NCBI RefSeq assembly: GCF_006717075.1
Contig: NZ_VFQC01000001.1
Coordinates: 682,001-746,000, forward strand
DNA length: 64,000 nt
From: Haloactinospora alba
Lineage (GTDB): Bacteria; Actinomycetota; Actinomycetes; Streptosporangiales; Streptosporangiaceae
Direction: 5' to 3'
Position numbers and translations under genes: made by a program
Shown: positions 24,537-38,480 of the stretch, piece by piece
Position numbering within the stretch: the first letter of the stretch is position 1
Layout of the letters: each line of letters opens with the position of its first letter
The notes under the pieces: model-generated
Told to the model about the DNA's origin: nothing
Seen by the model: only the letters and a program-made list of their open reading frames with translations
The model's database searches: none

Positions 24537-24958
24537 TGCTGAGGATTGATCGCTCGATTCACGACAAGATCGTGGCTCACGCGCGCCGCGATCACCCCGA
24601 CGAAGCGTGTGGCGTCGTCGCCGGGCCGGAGGGGTCCGACCGGCCCGAGCGGTTCATCGAGATGATCAATGCCGAGCGCTCCCCGACCTTCTACCGGTTC
24701 GACTCCAAGGAACAACTCAAGGTTTGGCGGGAGATGGACGACCGGGACGAGGAACCGGTGGTCATCTACCATTCGCACACCGCGACCGAGGCCTACCCCT
24801 CGCGGACCGACATCTCGTATGCCTCCGAGCCGAACTCGCACTACGTGCTGGTGTCCACCCGCGATCCCGAAACCGTCGAGTTCCGTTCCTACCGCATCGT
24901 CGACGGCGAGGTCACCGAGGAGCCCGTGCACATCGACGAGACGCACCACGCCGGTTGA
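24537..24958 (+). CDS. mec: JAMM metallopeptidase Mec (CysO-cysteine hydrolase)
   Basis: This 140-residue JAB/MPN+ peptidase cleaves cysteine from the CysO carrier. The JAMM zinc site is visible as VVIYHSHTATEAYPSRTDI, with an upstream Glu in HPDEACGVVAG. It is the Rv1334 (Mec+) equivalent. It is followed by cysO and cysM, which act before it in the O-phosphoserine route of cysteine synthesis. GAGG lies before the ATG. Because the CysO tail here extends past GG, Mec may also perform the maturation cut; that is inference from related JAMM/ThiS-like pairs. Confidence 0.92.
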
Positions 24959-25114
24959 CCTCCGGACGGTCCGCCCCGGAATCAACGCCGGACCGCGCCT
25001 GTTGAACACCGGCGAACGCCGCAACCTCGCCCGCGGCGGCATCCACTCCGGCCGCCGCGCCGGCGAGGGCCATCCGCACAACGACCCGCACCGACGTCTT
25101 ACTGGAGAAAGCCC

Positions 25115-25393
25115 ATGGCCACCGAGGTCCGCATTCCCACCATCCTGCGCAACCTGACCGACGGCGCCAAGGCTGTCGAGGGGGAGGGCGCGACGCTCGG
25201 CGAGCTCATCACCGACCTCGACAAGCGCCATCCCGGGATCGCCGAGCGTTTGGTAGAGGAGGGGAAGCTGCGCCGCTTCATCAACGTGTACCTCAACGAC
25301 GAGGACGTTCGGTTCATCGACGGGCTGGAGAGCGCCGTCTCCGACGGCGACACCGTGACGATCCTGCCGGCCGTGGCCGGCGGCACCCGCTGA
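25115..25393 (+). CDS. cysO: Ubiquitin-like sulfur carrier CysO
   Basis: This 92-residue MoaD/ThiS-fold protein carries sulfur as a C-terminal thiocarboxylate for CysM. Sequence: EVRIPTILRNLTDGAKAVEGEGATLGELITDLDKRHPGI, RFINVYLNDEDVRFIDGLESAVSDGDTVTILPAVAGG, then two extra residues, TR. A thiocarboxylate must form on the terminal glycine, so TR would have to be removed. GGAGAAAGCCC precedes the ATG. cysM starts 6 bp after the stop. Confidence 0.94.
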   Translation: MATEVRIPTILRNLTDGAKAVEGEGATLGELITDLDKRHPGIAERLVEEGKLRRFINVYLNDEDVRFIDGLESAVSDGDTVTILPAVAGGTR

Positions 25394-26347
<954 letters not shown>

Positions 26348-26474
26348 GCCCTCGGAACACGGGTGACGAACACCCGTCCCACCACCCGGCGGTTTCCCCG
26401 GAACGGCCGTGCGGGCCGGGCGATGGTCCGGCCCGCCGCAACCGGACTGAACGGTGTTCGGTTGAATGGGAGGC

Positions 26475-27281
26475 ATGACGCGTTTCGACTCCGCCACCGC
26501 GATCACCGCGGCAGGCCCCGGAAGCTACACCGCCGACCTCGACGCGGGTTACCTCATCGGTGACGCGATGAACGGCGGCTACCTCATGGCGATCATGCAG
26601 GCGGCCGCTCTTGCCGAGTCCTCCCACCCGCACGCGGTCTCCTCCGCGTTCCACTTCCTCCGACCCGCGGGTGAGGGCAGGCTCCACGTCGAAGCCACCA
26701 CCCTCAAAACGGGACGCAGGGTCACAACCCTGCAGGTGGCAGCCGCGCAACACGGTGCTCAACTCGTGGTCGCGACCATTTCCTGCGCCGAGGTCGACGC
26801 CGCGGCCGTACCCGACTACCAGGCCCCGTTCCCCTCGATCCCGACGCTCGACCAGTGCTACAGGTACGAGCCGCGGTCGGGGCAGGACTCCGTCCCGGCC
26901 TTCTCGGAACGGGTCGACCAGTTCTACACGCCGACCACCTGGGAGCGCCTGCGGGGCCGGGGGGCCGAGCGGGTGCCCGAGCTGGCCGGTTACGTGCAGC
27001 CCAGTGAACGCGACGGAGGCGCGACCGAGGACCCGTGCGGGTTCCTCCCCCTCGCCGTGGACGCCCTTCCTCCCGTCGTGGCCGCCCTCGGATCCTGGCG
27101 CTGGTCGCCCACCGTGGAGCTGACCTGGCACATGCGGGCCGTCCCCGAACCGGGCCCGCTCATGTTCCTCGCCCGGGCCGAGGTGATCAGCGACGGATGG
27201 TTCGACGAGACCGTGGACCTCTGGGACGGGAAAGGCACTCTGGTCGCGCAGAGCCGGCAACTCGCCCGTTCCGGACGCTGA
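26475..27281 (+). CDS. Double-hotdog acyl-CoA thioesterase-like protein
   Basis: This 268-residue protein has two hotdog halves: residues about 10-120 (LIGDAMNGGYLMAIMQAAALAES, HPHAVSSAFHFLRPAGEGRLHVEATTLKTGRRVTTLQVAA) and about 130-268 (VELTWHMRAVPEPGPLMFLARAEVISDGWFDETVDLWDGKGTLVAQSRQLAR). This is the TesB/4HBT_3 type. It probably hydrolyses an acyl-CoA; substrate unknown. GGGAGGC precedes the ATG at 26475. It occupies the place of rhomboid and murI in the mycobacterial gene order. Confidence 0.85.
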   Translation: MTRFDSATAITAAGPGSYTADLDAGYLIGDAMNGGYLMAIMQAAALAESSHPHAVSSAFHFLRPAGEGRLHVEATTLKTGRRVTTLQVAAAQHGAQLVVATISCAEVDAAAVPDYQAPFPSIPTLDQCYRYEPRSGQDSVPAFSERVDQFYTPTTWERLRGRGAERVPELAGYVQPSERDGGATEDPCGFLPLAVDALPPVVAALGSWRWSPTVELTWHMRAVPEPGPLMFLARAEVISDGWFDETVDLWDGKGTLVAQSRQLARSGR

Positions 27282-27475
27282 CGGTGAGGAGCGCGTGATT
27301 GTGGACCCCCGGCGGGCGTTTGCCCATGTGACACACACCGCGTGAGACGCGGACCACATTCCCGACGCGTCGCGCGGTGAGTGGGGTAGACCCGTACTAC
27401 GGAGTTGATCACCTCCGCGGTATCGTCCTCTGCGCACCTGCCGTGGAGGTCCCTTACGGAAAAGGCAAATGCGAC

Positions 27476-28240
27476 GTGCGACTTACCATCATCGGCTCAT
27501 CGGGAAGCTTCCCCGGACCCGGTAATCCCGCCTCCTGTTACCTGGTGGAGGCGGGTGGCTTCCGGCTCCTCCTCGACCTGGGGAACGGGGCGCTTGGCGC
27601 GCTGCAACACTACACGGACATCTACCGGATCGACGCGGTGTACCTCAGTCACCTGCACACCGACCACTGCGTCGACCTCTGCTCCTACTGGGTGGCGCGC
27701 ACCTATCCCCCCGGCGGACGCAAGCCCCGTATCCCCGTGTACGGTCCCTCCGGCGTCGCCGACCGGATGGCCGAGATCTACGGTCTGGACCCGGACCCCG
27801 GCATGACCGAAACCTTCGAGTTCCGGGAACTCGCCCCCGGCCCGGTACGTATCGGACCCATATCCGCCCGGGTCGACCAGGTCAACCACCCGGTCGAGGC
27901 CTTCGGTATCCGGCTGGAGCACGCGGGGTCGACCCTCACCTATACGGGAGACACCGGCTGTTCCGAGGAGCTCCTCCACCTCGCGCGGGACACCGACCTC
28001 TTCCTGTGCGAGGCCTCGTTCCACGACCACCGGCAACACCCCAAGGACATGCACCTCACGGGAAGCGAGGCGGGGGAGCACGCGCGCCGGGCCGGAGCGC
28101 GCAGGCTCCTGCTCACCCATCTGGTCCCGTGGAACGACGACGCCTGCACCCTCACCGAAGCACGGAGCGCGTTCGCCGGACCCGTCGAGCTGGCCCGCCC
28201 GGGAGCGGTGTACGAGCTGGGGAGCCCGGGGGACGGCTGA
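27476..28240 (+). CDS. MBL-fold hydrolase, Rv1339-like cAMP phosphodiesterase
   Basis: This 254-residue metallo-beta-lactamase-fold protein has the metal motif SHLHTDHCVDL, LTYTGDTGCSEEL, EASFHDHRQHPKDMHLTGSEAGEHA and LTHLVPWND. It matches the Rv1339 position and family (between cysM and rph), which has been reported as an atypical class II cAMP phosphodiesterase. The start is GTG 27476, chosen because conserved VRLTIIGSSGSFPGPGNPASCY begins there, with AAAAGG upstream. It acts in the cytoplasm. Confidence 0.85.
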   Translation: MRLTIIGSSGSFPGPGNPASCYLVEAGGFRLLLDLGNGALGALQHYTDIYRIDAVYLSHLHTDHCVDLCSYWVARTYPPGGRKPRIPVYGPSGVADRMAEIYGLDPDPGMTETFEFRELAPGPVRIGPISARVDQVNHPVEAFGIRLEHAGSTLTYTGDTGCSEELLHLARDTDLFLCEASFHDHRQHPKDMHLTGSEAGEHARRAGARRLLLTHLVPWNDDACTLTEARSAFAGPVELARPGAVYELGSPGDG

Positions 28241-28241
28241 A

Positions 28242-28264
28242 GCCCGCCGTCCCGCTCCGCGGGC
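28242..28264. terminator. Small hairpin between convergent genes
   Basis: GCCCGC (28242-28247) pairs with GCGGGC (28259-28264). It lies between the stops of the MBL-fold gene and the lipoprotein gene. Confidence 0.4.
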
Positions 28265-28267
28265 GGT

Positions 28268-29005
28268 TCACTCCTGCTGGATCTCCAGGGCCGCGTCGGT
28301 GAGGAGCTGCTCCAGCTCCTCATCAGGCGGTTCGCTCGCGTTGGTCACCGCGTCGAGGACAACGCCGCCCGGCAGGTGCAACCGAACACCGTGCGCCTCG
28401 TCGAGCCCCTCCTCCTGCAACGGCTGCAGCTCCTCGTCCGGGACGCTCTGCAACAGGCCGTCGAGCTCCTCCACCTCCGAGGTGGTGTACGTCTCCGGGA
28501 TGTCGGGCATCGACTCTCCCTCCGGAAGGTCCTCCTCCGAGAGGTCCTCGAGGTTCTCGGTGAGCCCGGAGAGGTCCGCGAGACTCACTCCGTCGGTGTA
28601 GGAGAGCACCAGGGCGAACCCCGCTGCCGAGTCCGCGAAAACGCAGGTGACGTAGTCTTCCTGCAGATCCTCCTCCGTGAGTGTGGGGTCCCCGGACACG
28701 TTCCCCGACACCACGTTCGCGTCCTTGGTCGCGGAGCAGTCCTCCGGCACCCGGAACCCCGACTGCTCGGGGGACTCGGTCGTCGGCTCCGGCGGTTCCG
28801 CGCTGGACTCCTCGGTGTCCGGGCTGCTCTCCTCGGACGACGGGGACGCGCTCTCTGTTTCCGAGGGCTCGGAGGACTCCCCGGCGGAGGGGGTCAGCGG
28901 TAGGCCACACCCGGCCAGCAGCAGGCAGCACGCTACGGGCGTGCCCATACGGCCGAGCGGGCGGAAAAGTGCCGTGGGGGACGGGGAGGGTTTCGTTCGC
29001 TGCAT
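28268..29005 (-). CDS. Acidic Ser/Glu-rich lipoprotein
   Basis: This 245-residue exported lipoprotein has signal peptide MQRTKPSPSPTALFRPLGRMGTPVACCLLLAGC with lipobox LLAGC. A Ser/Glu/Pro-rich linker (about 35-85) precedes a small folded domain with two cysteines (DCSATKD and YVTCVFA) and many acidic residues. No family was recognised. AGAGGG precedes the ATG at 29005. It is divergent from rph by 214 bp. Confidence 0.78.
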   Translation of the reverse strand: MQRTKPSPSPTALFRPLGRMGTPVACCLLLAGCGLPLTPSAGESSEPSETESASPSSEESSPDTEESSAEPPEPTTESPEQSGFRVPEDCSATKDANVVSGNVSGDPTLTEEDLQEDYVTCVFADSAAGFALVLSYTDGVSLADLSGLTENLEDLSEEDLPEGESMPDIPETYTTSEVEELDGLLQSVPDEELQPLQEEGLDEAHGVRLHLPGGVVLDAVTNASEPPDEELEQLLTDAALEIQQE

Positions 29006-29219
29006 GGTTTCCCTCTGCGGGACGGGGACCCGGGGTCGGGGGCTGGTGAACCAACGCCATCGTACGAATGCCGGGAGACGGCGGAGACGGCGGCTGAGGC
29101 TTGTTCCGGGTGCGGGGAGCGGACGTGCTGCGGGGACTCGGAACGGGCCCCTGCCCTGTCGACCGCCTTCCAGGACCGGAAGCGGACCAGACGAGTGCGA
29201 ACACCGATAGGCTCGAGCT

Positions 29220-29939
29220 ATGGCTCGACCCGACGGACGCGCTCCGAATGAACTGCGACCTGTAACTCTCACCCGGAACTGGCTTCGCCACGCTGAGGGG
29301 TCCACCCTGGTGGAATTCGGCGATACCCGCGTACTGTGCGCCGCCACAGTCGAGGACGGTGTCCCACGGTGGCGCCGTGGCACCGGCGAAGGCTGGGTCA
29401 CCGCCGAGTACGCCATGCTTCCGCGATCGACCGACACGCGCGGTCCTCGGGAGTCGGTGAAAGGCAAGATCGGCGGGCGTACGCACGAGATCTCCCGACT
29501 CGTCGGCCGTTCCCTGCGAGCTGTCGTCGACTTCAAGGCGATGGGGGAGTACACCATCACGCTCGACTGCGACGTGCTCCAGGCTGACGGCGGAACCCGG
29601 ACCGCCGCCATCACGGGTGCTTACGTCGCACTGTCGGACGCCGTGAAATACCTGCGCAAGAAGCACAACCTGAAGAACAATCCGCTCACCAGCTCGGTTT
29701 CGGCCATCAGTGTCGGCATGGTGCAGGGGAAAGCGCGGCTCGACCTCAACTACCTGGAGGACTCGGTGGCGCAGACGGACATGAACGTCGTCGTCACCGG
29801 AGAGGGGCAGTTCGTCGAGGTCCAGGGAACAGCGGAAGGCGCCCCGTTCGACCGCACCAACCTCGACGAGCTGCTGGATCTCGCTGTCGGTGGTTGCGGC
29901 CAGCTCGCCGAGTACCAGAAGAAGGCCCTCGCCGGTTGA
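29220..29939 (+). CDS. rph: Ribonuclease PH
   Basis: This 239-residue phosphorolytic 3'-5' exoribonuclease trims tRNA 3' ends. Signatures are [82 protein letters not shown] and [21 protein letters not shown] with the catalytic Asp. Length is standard. rdgB follows, as in most actinomycetes. Confidence 0.97.
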   Translation: MARPDGRAPNELRPVTLTRNWLRHAEGSTLVEFGDTRVLCAATVEDGVPRWRRGTGEGWVTAEYAMLPRSTDTRGPRESVKGKIGGRTHEISRLVGRSLRAVVDFKAMGEYTITLDCDVLQADGGTRTAAITGAYVALSDAVKYLRKKHNLKNNPLTSSVSAISVGMVQGKARLDLNYLEDSVAQTDMNVVVTGEGQFVEVQGTAEGAPFDRTNLDELLDLAVGGCGQLAEYQKKALAG

Positions 29940-29982
29940 CCGACCAGGGGATGTGAGCTCGAACGGCAGAAACGAGAGCTTT

Positions 29983-30041
29983 AGGAAGGAGAACGGTGCT
30001 CCTCCCGCGAGTGTCCGGGAGGGCGCACCGGTGCCAACGGG
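29983..30041 (+). promoter_or_regulatory. Stem-bridged ribosome-binding site, rdgB leader
   Basis: AGGAAGGAGAA (29983-29993) is followed by outer stem CGGTGC (29994-29999) with GCACCG (30025-30030). Inside is a 7-bp hairpin, CCTCCCG/CGGGAGG (30001-30022). Eleven nt then lead to the ATG at 30042, and ATGA overlaps. The outer stem differs in sequence from the other copies but still pairs, which supports the structure. Confidence 0.52.
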
Positions 30042-30665
30042 ATGACCGCACCCATCACCATCGTCCTGGCGACCCGCAACGCGAACAAGATCCCGGAGAT
30101 GCAGGCCGTGCTCACCGAGGCCGGTCTCAGCGCCGAGGTGACCGGCCTCGGCGCCTACCCGGAAGCTCCCGAGGTGGCCGAGACGGAACCGGACTTCGGC
30201 GGGAACGCCCTCCTGAAGGCCCGGGCTGTCGCTCGCCACACCGGTCTTCCCGCTGTGGCGGACGACTCGGGTCTGCGGGTGGACGCGCTCAACGGTATGC
30301 CAGGGGTGCTCTCCGCCCGTTGGTCGGGACGTTTCGGGGACGAAAGCGGGAACAAGGACGCCGCGAACCTCGAACTCGTGTTGGACCAGCTTGCCGACAC
30401 ACCGGAGGAGCGGAGGGGCGCCGAGTTCGTCGCCGCGGCCGCGGTCTCGTTCCCGGACGGTACGGAGGACGTCGTCGAGGGCGTGTTCCGGGGGCGTGTC
30501 ACGCGCAAGCCCCGGGGCACGAACGGTTTCGGTTACGACCCGGTTTTCGTGCCGGACGGTGACACCCGCACCATGGCGGAGATGAGCGCGGAGGAGAAGA
30601 ACGCCATCAGTCACCGCGGTATCGCCTTCCGGAAGCTCGCCGAGCGGTTGCGAAACGTACTGTGA
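30042..30665 (+). CDS. rdgB: dITP/XTP pyrophosphatase RdgB
   Basis: This 207-residue Ham1-family enzyme removes non-canonical purine nucleotides (dITP, XTP) from the pool. Motifs are IVLATRNANKIPEMQAVL, the metal site TEPDFGGNALLKARA and ADDSGLRVDALNGMPGVLSARWSG, and the C-terminal GTNGFGYDPVFVPDG and SHRGIAFRKL. It lies 102 bp after rph, with the structured leader between them. Confidence 0.96.
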   Translation: MTAPITIVLATRNANKIPEMQAVLTEAGLSAEVTGLGAYPEAPEVAETEPDFGGNALLKARAVARHTGLPAVADDSGLRVDALNGMPGVLSARWSGRFGDESGNKDAANLELVLDQLADTPEERRGAEFVAAAAVSFPDGTEDVVEGVFRGRVTRKPRGTNGFGYDPVFVPDGDTRTMAEMSAEEKNAISHRGIAFRKLAERLRNVL

Positions 30666-30689
30666 CGCGGCGGGGTCGTGCGGTTCCGG

Positions 30690-30726
30690 GCGGGGCATGC
30701 GCAGTGGTACCGGTGCGCGTGCCCCG
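30690..30726. terminator. Terminator hairpin between rdgB and the Nramp gene
   Basis: GCGGGGCA..GCGC pairs with GCGC..TGCCCCGC around a short loop. It lies between two convergent genes and has no T-tract. Confidence 0.55.
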
Positions 30727-30732
30727 CTGGAC

Positions 30733-31980
30733 CTAGACACTCGTGAGCTGGTTCCAGAGCTCGTGTAGGCACAGCGCGAGGAACAGTGTGCCGGCTACGC
30801 CCAGGGCGGTATTGCTCAGCCAGCCGTTGCGCCACTGTCGCGGGACCCGTGAGGAGTTCAGTAGCCAGAGGAGCGTCAGAGCCAGGAACGGCATGAAGAA
30901 CGCGCCGACCACGCCGTAGATGACTGCCAGCGCGAACGGCCGTTCGAACTGGAGCAGCACCATCGGGGGGATGCTCAGCCAGAGCACGTAGGCGCGGAAT
31001 TCCCAGCTTCGTTCGCGTTCCGCTACCGGCCGGTTCACTTTGCCCCGGATATGGCCCATGAAGTCGGCGAACATCAGGCTGACGCCGTGCCACACTCCCA
31101 GCAGCGACGAGAAGGCCGCGGCGAAGAACCCGACCAGGAACACCGTCGAGATGACCGGACCGAACCGCTGCTCCAGGATCGCCGCGAGGTCCACCAGGCC
31201 CTTGTCGTCCTCGGTGAGGACGATACCGCTCGCGTGCAGCAGCTCCGCGCCGACCACCAGCGTCGCCAGGACGAAGATGCCGGTAGTGATGTAAGCGACG
31301 CTGTTGTCCAGCCGCATCATCCTGATCCAGGTGGCGTCGCGCCACCCCTTGGCGTTCACCCAGTAGCCGTAGGCGGCCATGGTGATCGTGCCGCCGACCC
31401 CACCGACCAGTCCCATGGTGTACATGGCGGAGTCCCGCGGCAGCAGCGGACGCAACCCCTTGACCGTCTGGACCACGTCGGGGCCGATGTAGAGGGCCAG
31501 CCCCACGATGGTGACGAACATCAGTCCCACGAGGGCGGTTATCACTTTTTCGAAGACCGCGTACCTGTTGAGCCAGACGAACACGAGACCGGTCAGGGAG
31601 CAGATGACCGCCCACCCCTCGAGGGGAAGAACGGGGAACAGTGTGGCCAGTGGCAAAGCTGAGGCCGACATGGCGGTCGCGCCGTACACGAAGCCCCAGA
31701 TGATGATGTACGGCGCGAAGTACACGTGGGTCCACCGGCCGAGGGTGCTCCAACCGTGGAAGATGGTGCTCTCGCTGGCGAGGTGCCAGCGTCCCGCTGC
31801 TTCCGCCAGCGCGATTTTCACCATGGCTCCGACGACAACGGCCCACATGAGCGTGTAGCCGAACTGGTTTCCGGCGACCAGGGTCGCGACGAGGTCCCCG
31901 GTACCGACTCCGGTGGCTGCGGCCACGATTCCTGGTCCGAGAAGTTTCCACCGTGCGGTGTGCTGTTCGGTAAGGTCCAC
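30733..31980 (-). CDS. Nramp-related transporter, divergent metal site
   Basis: This 415-residue inner-membrane protein has about 11 hydrophobic helices and overall NRAMP (LeuT-fold) layout. Helix 1 reads LGPGIVAAATGVGTGDLVATLVAG where canonical Nramp proteins have DPGN. The helix 6 region reads GTITMAAYGYWVNAKGW where they have MPH. The residues that bind Mn/Fe are therefore missing, and substrate is unknown. The start is GTG 31980 after GGGAGGAAAC. It lies upstream of and divergent from the rRNA operon. Confidence 0.82.
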   Translation of the reverse strand: MDLTEQHTARWKLLGPGIVAAATGVGTGDLVATLVAGNQFGYTLMWAVVVGAMVKIALAEAAGRWHLASESTIFHGWSTLGRWTHVYFAPYIIIWGFVYGATAMSASALPLATLFPVLPLEGWAVICSLTGLVFVWLNRYAVFEKVITALVGLMFVTIVGLALYIGPDVVQTVKGLRPLLPRDSAMYTMGLVGGVGGTITMAAYGYWVNAKGWRDATWIRMMRLDNSVAYITTGIFVLATLVVGAELLHASGIVLTEDDKGLVDLAAILEQRFGPVISTVFLVGFFAAAFSSLLGVWHGVSLMFADFMGHIRGKVNRPVAERERSWEFRAYVLWLSIPPMVLLQFERPFALAVIYGVVGAFFMPFLALTLLWLLNSSRVPRQWRNGWLSNTALGVAGTLFLALCLHELWNQLTSV

Positions 31981-32328
31981 GCGTTTCCTCCCGCCCGGGC
32001 CGCGACTCTCACGCGCGGGACCAAAGGTTAGGTGGCCTGTTGTGGGCTGCAAGGGGAGCTCGGGAAGTTGTGGCCTGATCGATACGCTTCCTCCCCGTTT
32101 CGGTTCGCGTAACGTCCCGTTGTCGGATAACGTGGTCGAGCTGACGGGATGTGTGCCGATGCCATGTCGGTCAACGACACCCGAGGCAGCCGTTCGAAGC
32201 ACCGTCTTCGAAGCGGTACCATTGAAAGAGGCGACGCGGAAGACCGATGGTCGTCTCGAGCGGAGCGCGGAGAGGTCTCGCAAGTCCGATCCGGTCGGAG
32301 TTGAGGAATCAACAAGAAACCGACGGAT
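31981..32328. other. Gap between the Nramp gene and the rRNA promoter region
   Basis: No gene is seen. It should hold the Nramp promoter and further upstream rRNA promoters. The palindromic TTGAGGAATCAA is at about 32301-32312. Confidence 0.4.
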
Positions 32329-32357
32329 TTGGGAGTTTGTTCGCGTTCTGTTAATGT
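32329..32357 (+). promoter_or_regulatory. Candidate rRNA operon promoter
   Basis: TTGGGA (32329-32334) and TAATGT (32352-32357) are spaced by 17 bp, about 250 bp before 16S. Other promoters may lie further upstream. Confidence 0.4.
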
Positions 32358-32428
32358 GGAGAACACAGAAAAACGTTAAAAACTCCGTTTTCCCGGAAGA
32401 GCCCGTTGGGTTTGTGTGGGTTGGACGG

Positions 32429-32450
32429 TTGTTTCTTGAGAACTCAACAG
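32429..32450 (+). promoter_or_regulatory. rRNA leader boxA/antitermination region
   Basis: TGTTTCTTGAGAACTCAACA is the well-conserved actinobacterial pre-rRNA leader element, used for antitermination and RNase III processing. It also contains the small palindrome TTGAG-AA-CTCAA. Confidence 0.65.
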
Positions 32451-32606
32451 CGCGTTTGTTTGTCTTGTGCTTCGATAGTTTTGGCCCCTGGCCCACACGT
32501 GGTGTGGGCGGGTTTTAGTGAATGGTCATGACCACCCGGTTGGGTGGTTGGCCGGGATCTCGGCCATCTGGGTTTTCCCCTGCACGGTGTGTGGGGGTGT
32601 TGGACC

Positions 32607-37713
<5,107 letters not shown>

Positions 37714-37826
37714 CATGGATACATGGTTGTTCGCGCACACTATTTCACGGATTGCTGCTGCCTGTGGGTGGTGGTTGGTCCCTCATGAGTGTCCCCCCAC
37801 GCGCGCGTGTGCGTGTGTGGGTGTGG

Positions 37827-37946
37827 GTTACGGCGGTGAGAGCGGAAGGGAAACACCCGGTGCCATTCCGAACCCGGTCGTTAAGCTTTCTTGCGCCGAT
37901 GGTACTGCCCCTATGGTGCGGGGTGGGAGAGTAGGTCACCGCCGGA
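37827..37946 (+). rRNA. rrf: 5S ribosomal RNA
   Basis: About 120 nt, starting GTTACGGCGGTGAGAGCGG, containing CCATTCCGAACCCGG, and ending GTAGGTCACCGCCGGAC. Ends are estimated by pairing of the terminal stem (GGCGGT with ACCGCC). Confidence 0.93.
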
Positions 37947-37954
37947 CATTCGTT

Positions 37955-38017
37955 GTGGGGTGTGGGTGTGGGGTGGAGACCCGGGTGGGTTTCCCTCACA
38001 TCCACACCCCACTTTTT
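37955..38017 (+). terminator. Intrinsic terminator of the rRNA operon
   Basis: GTGGGGTGTGGGTGTGGGG (37955-37973) pairs with CCCTCACATCCACACCCCAC (37993-38012), followed by TTTTT. It is the clearest classical terminator in the window. Confidence 0.9.
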
Positions 38018-38480
38018 ATGTACTAATGAACTACATAGCGTGGTTAATTGAGCGTTTTTCGTTTCTATTGTTCAGCAGAATGGAAACATGCCGGACGACG
38101 CCGAATGCACCGCCTCATTTCACAGCATGTTGGGAACATCACTCTGTGTTCGTCCTGTCAGGGTAGCTAGCGGCACTGGGCTTTCACCGTGCGCATTCCG
38201 GGAAGGGGTTTCCGCCCCTCCGTCCCGCTGACGTCGGGCCGCAGCGTGACGACGATCCCCGGTGAGGGAAACCGACTCCGGTATATCCCTGGTCACCACA
38301 GGAGGAGAAACCGCCTTCCGTGCGGCATTCGGGATCGTGTGCAGGTATCGTGTCTCTGAGGGTTCGGCGGTTCCCCCGCAGCGCCGGCCTCGTCCGAGAG
38401 TTTGCTGAACGGTTCGGCCCATGCCGGCGCCACGCACATGTGCCGCGCGGTGGGTATCGAGTATTCCAGGGGGCCACCAA
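38018..38480. other. Gap between rRNA terminator and PBP gene
   Basis: No gene is supported. The first 100 bp are AT-rich and likely contain the PBP promoter, but no well-spaced -35/-10 pair was found. Open frames on the other strand continue from the PBP gene as shadows. Confidence 0.4.
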
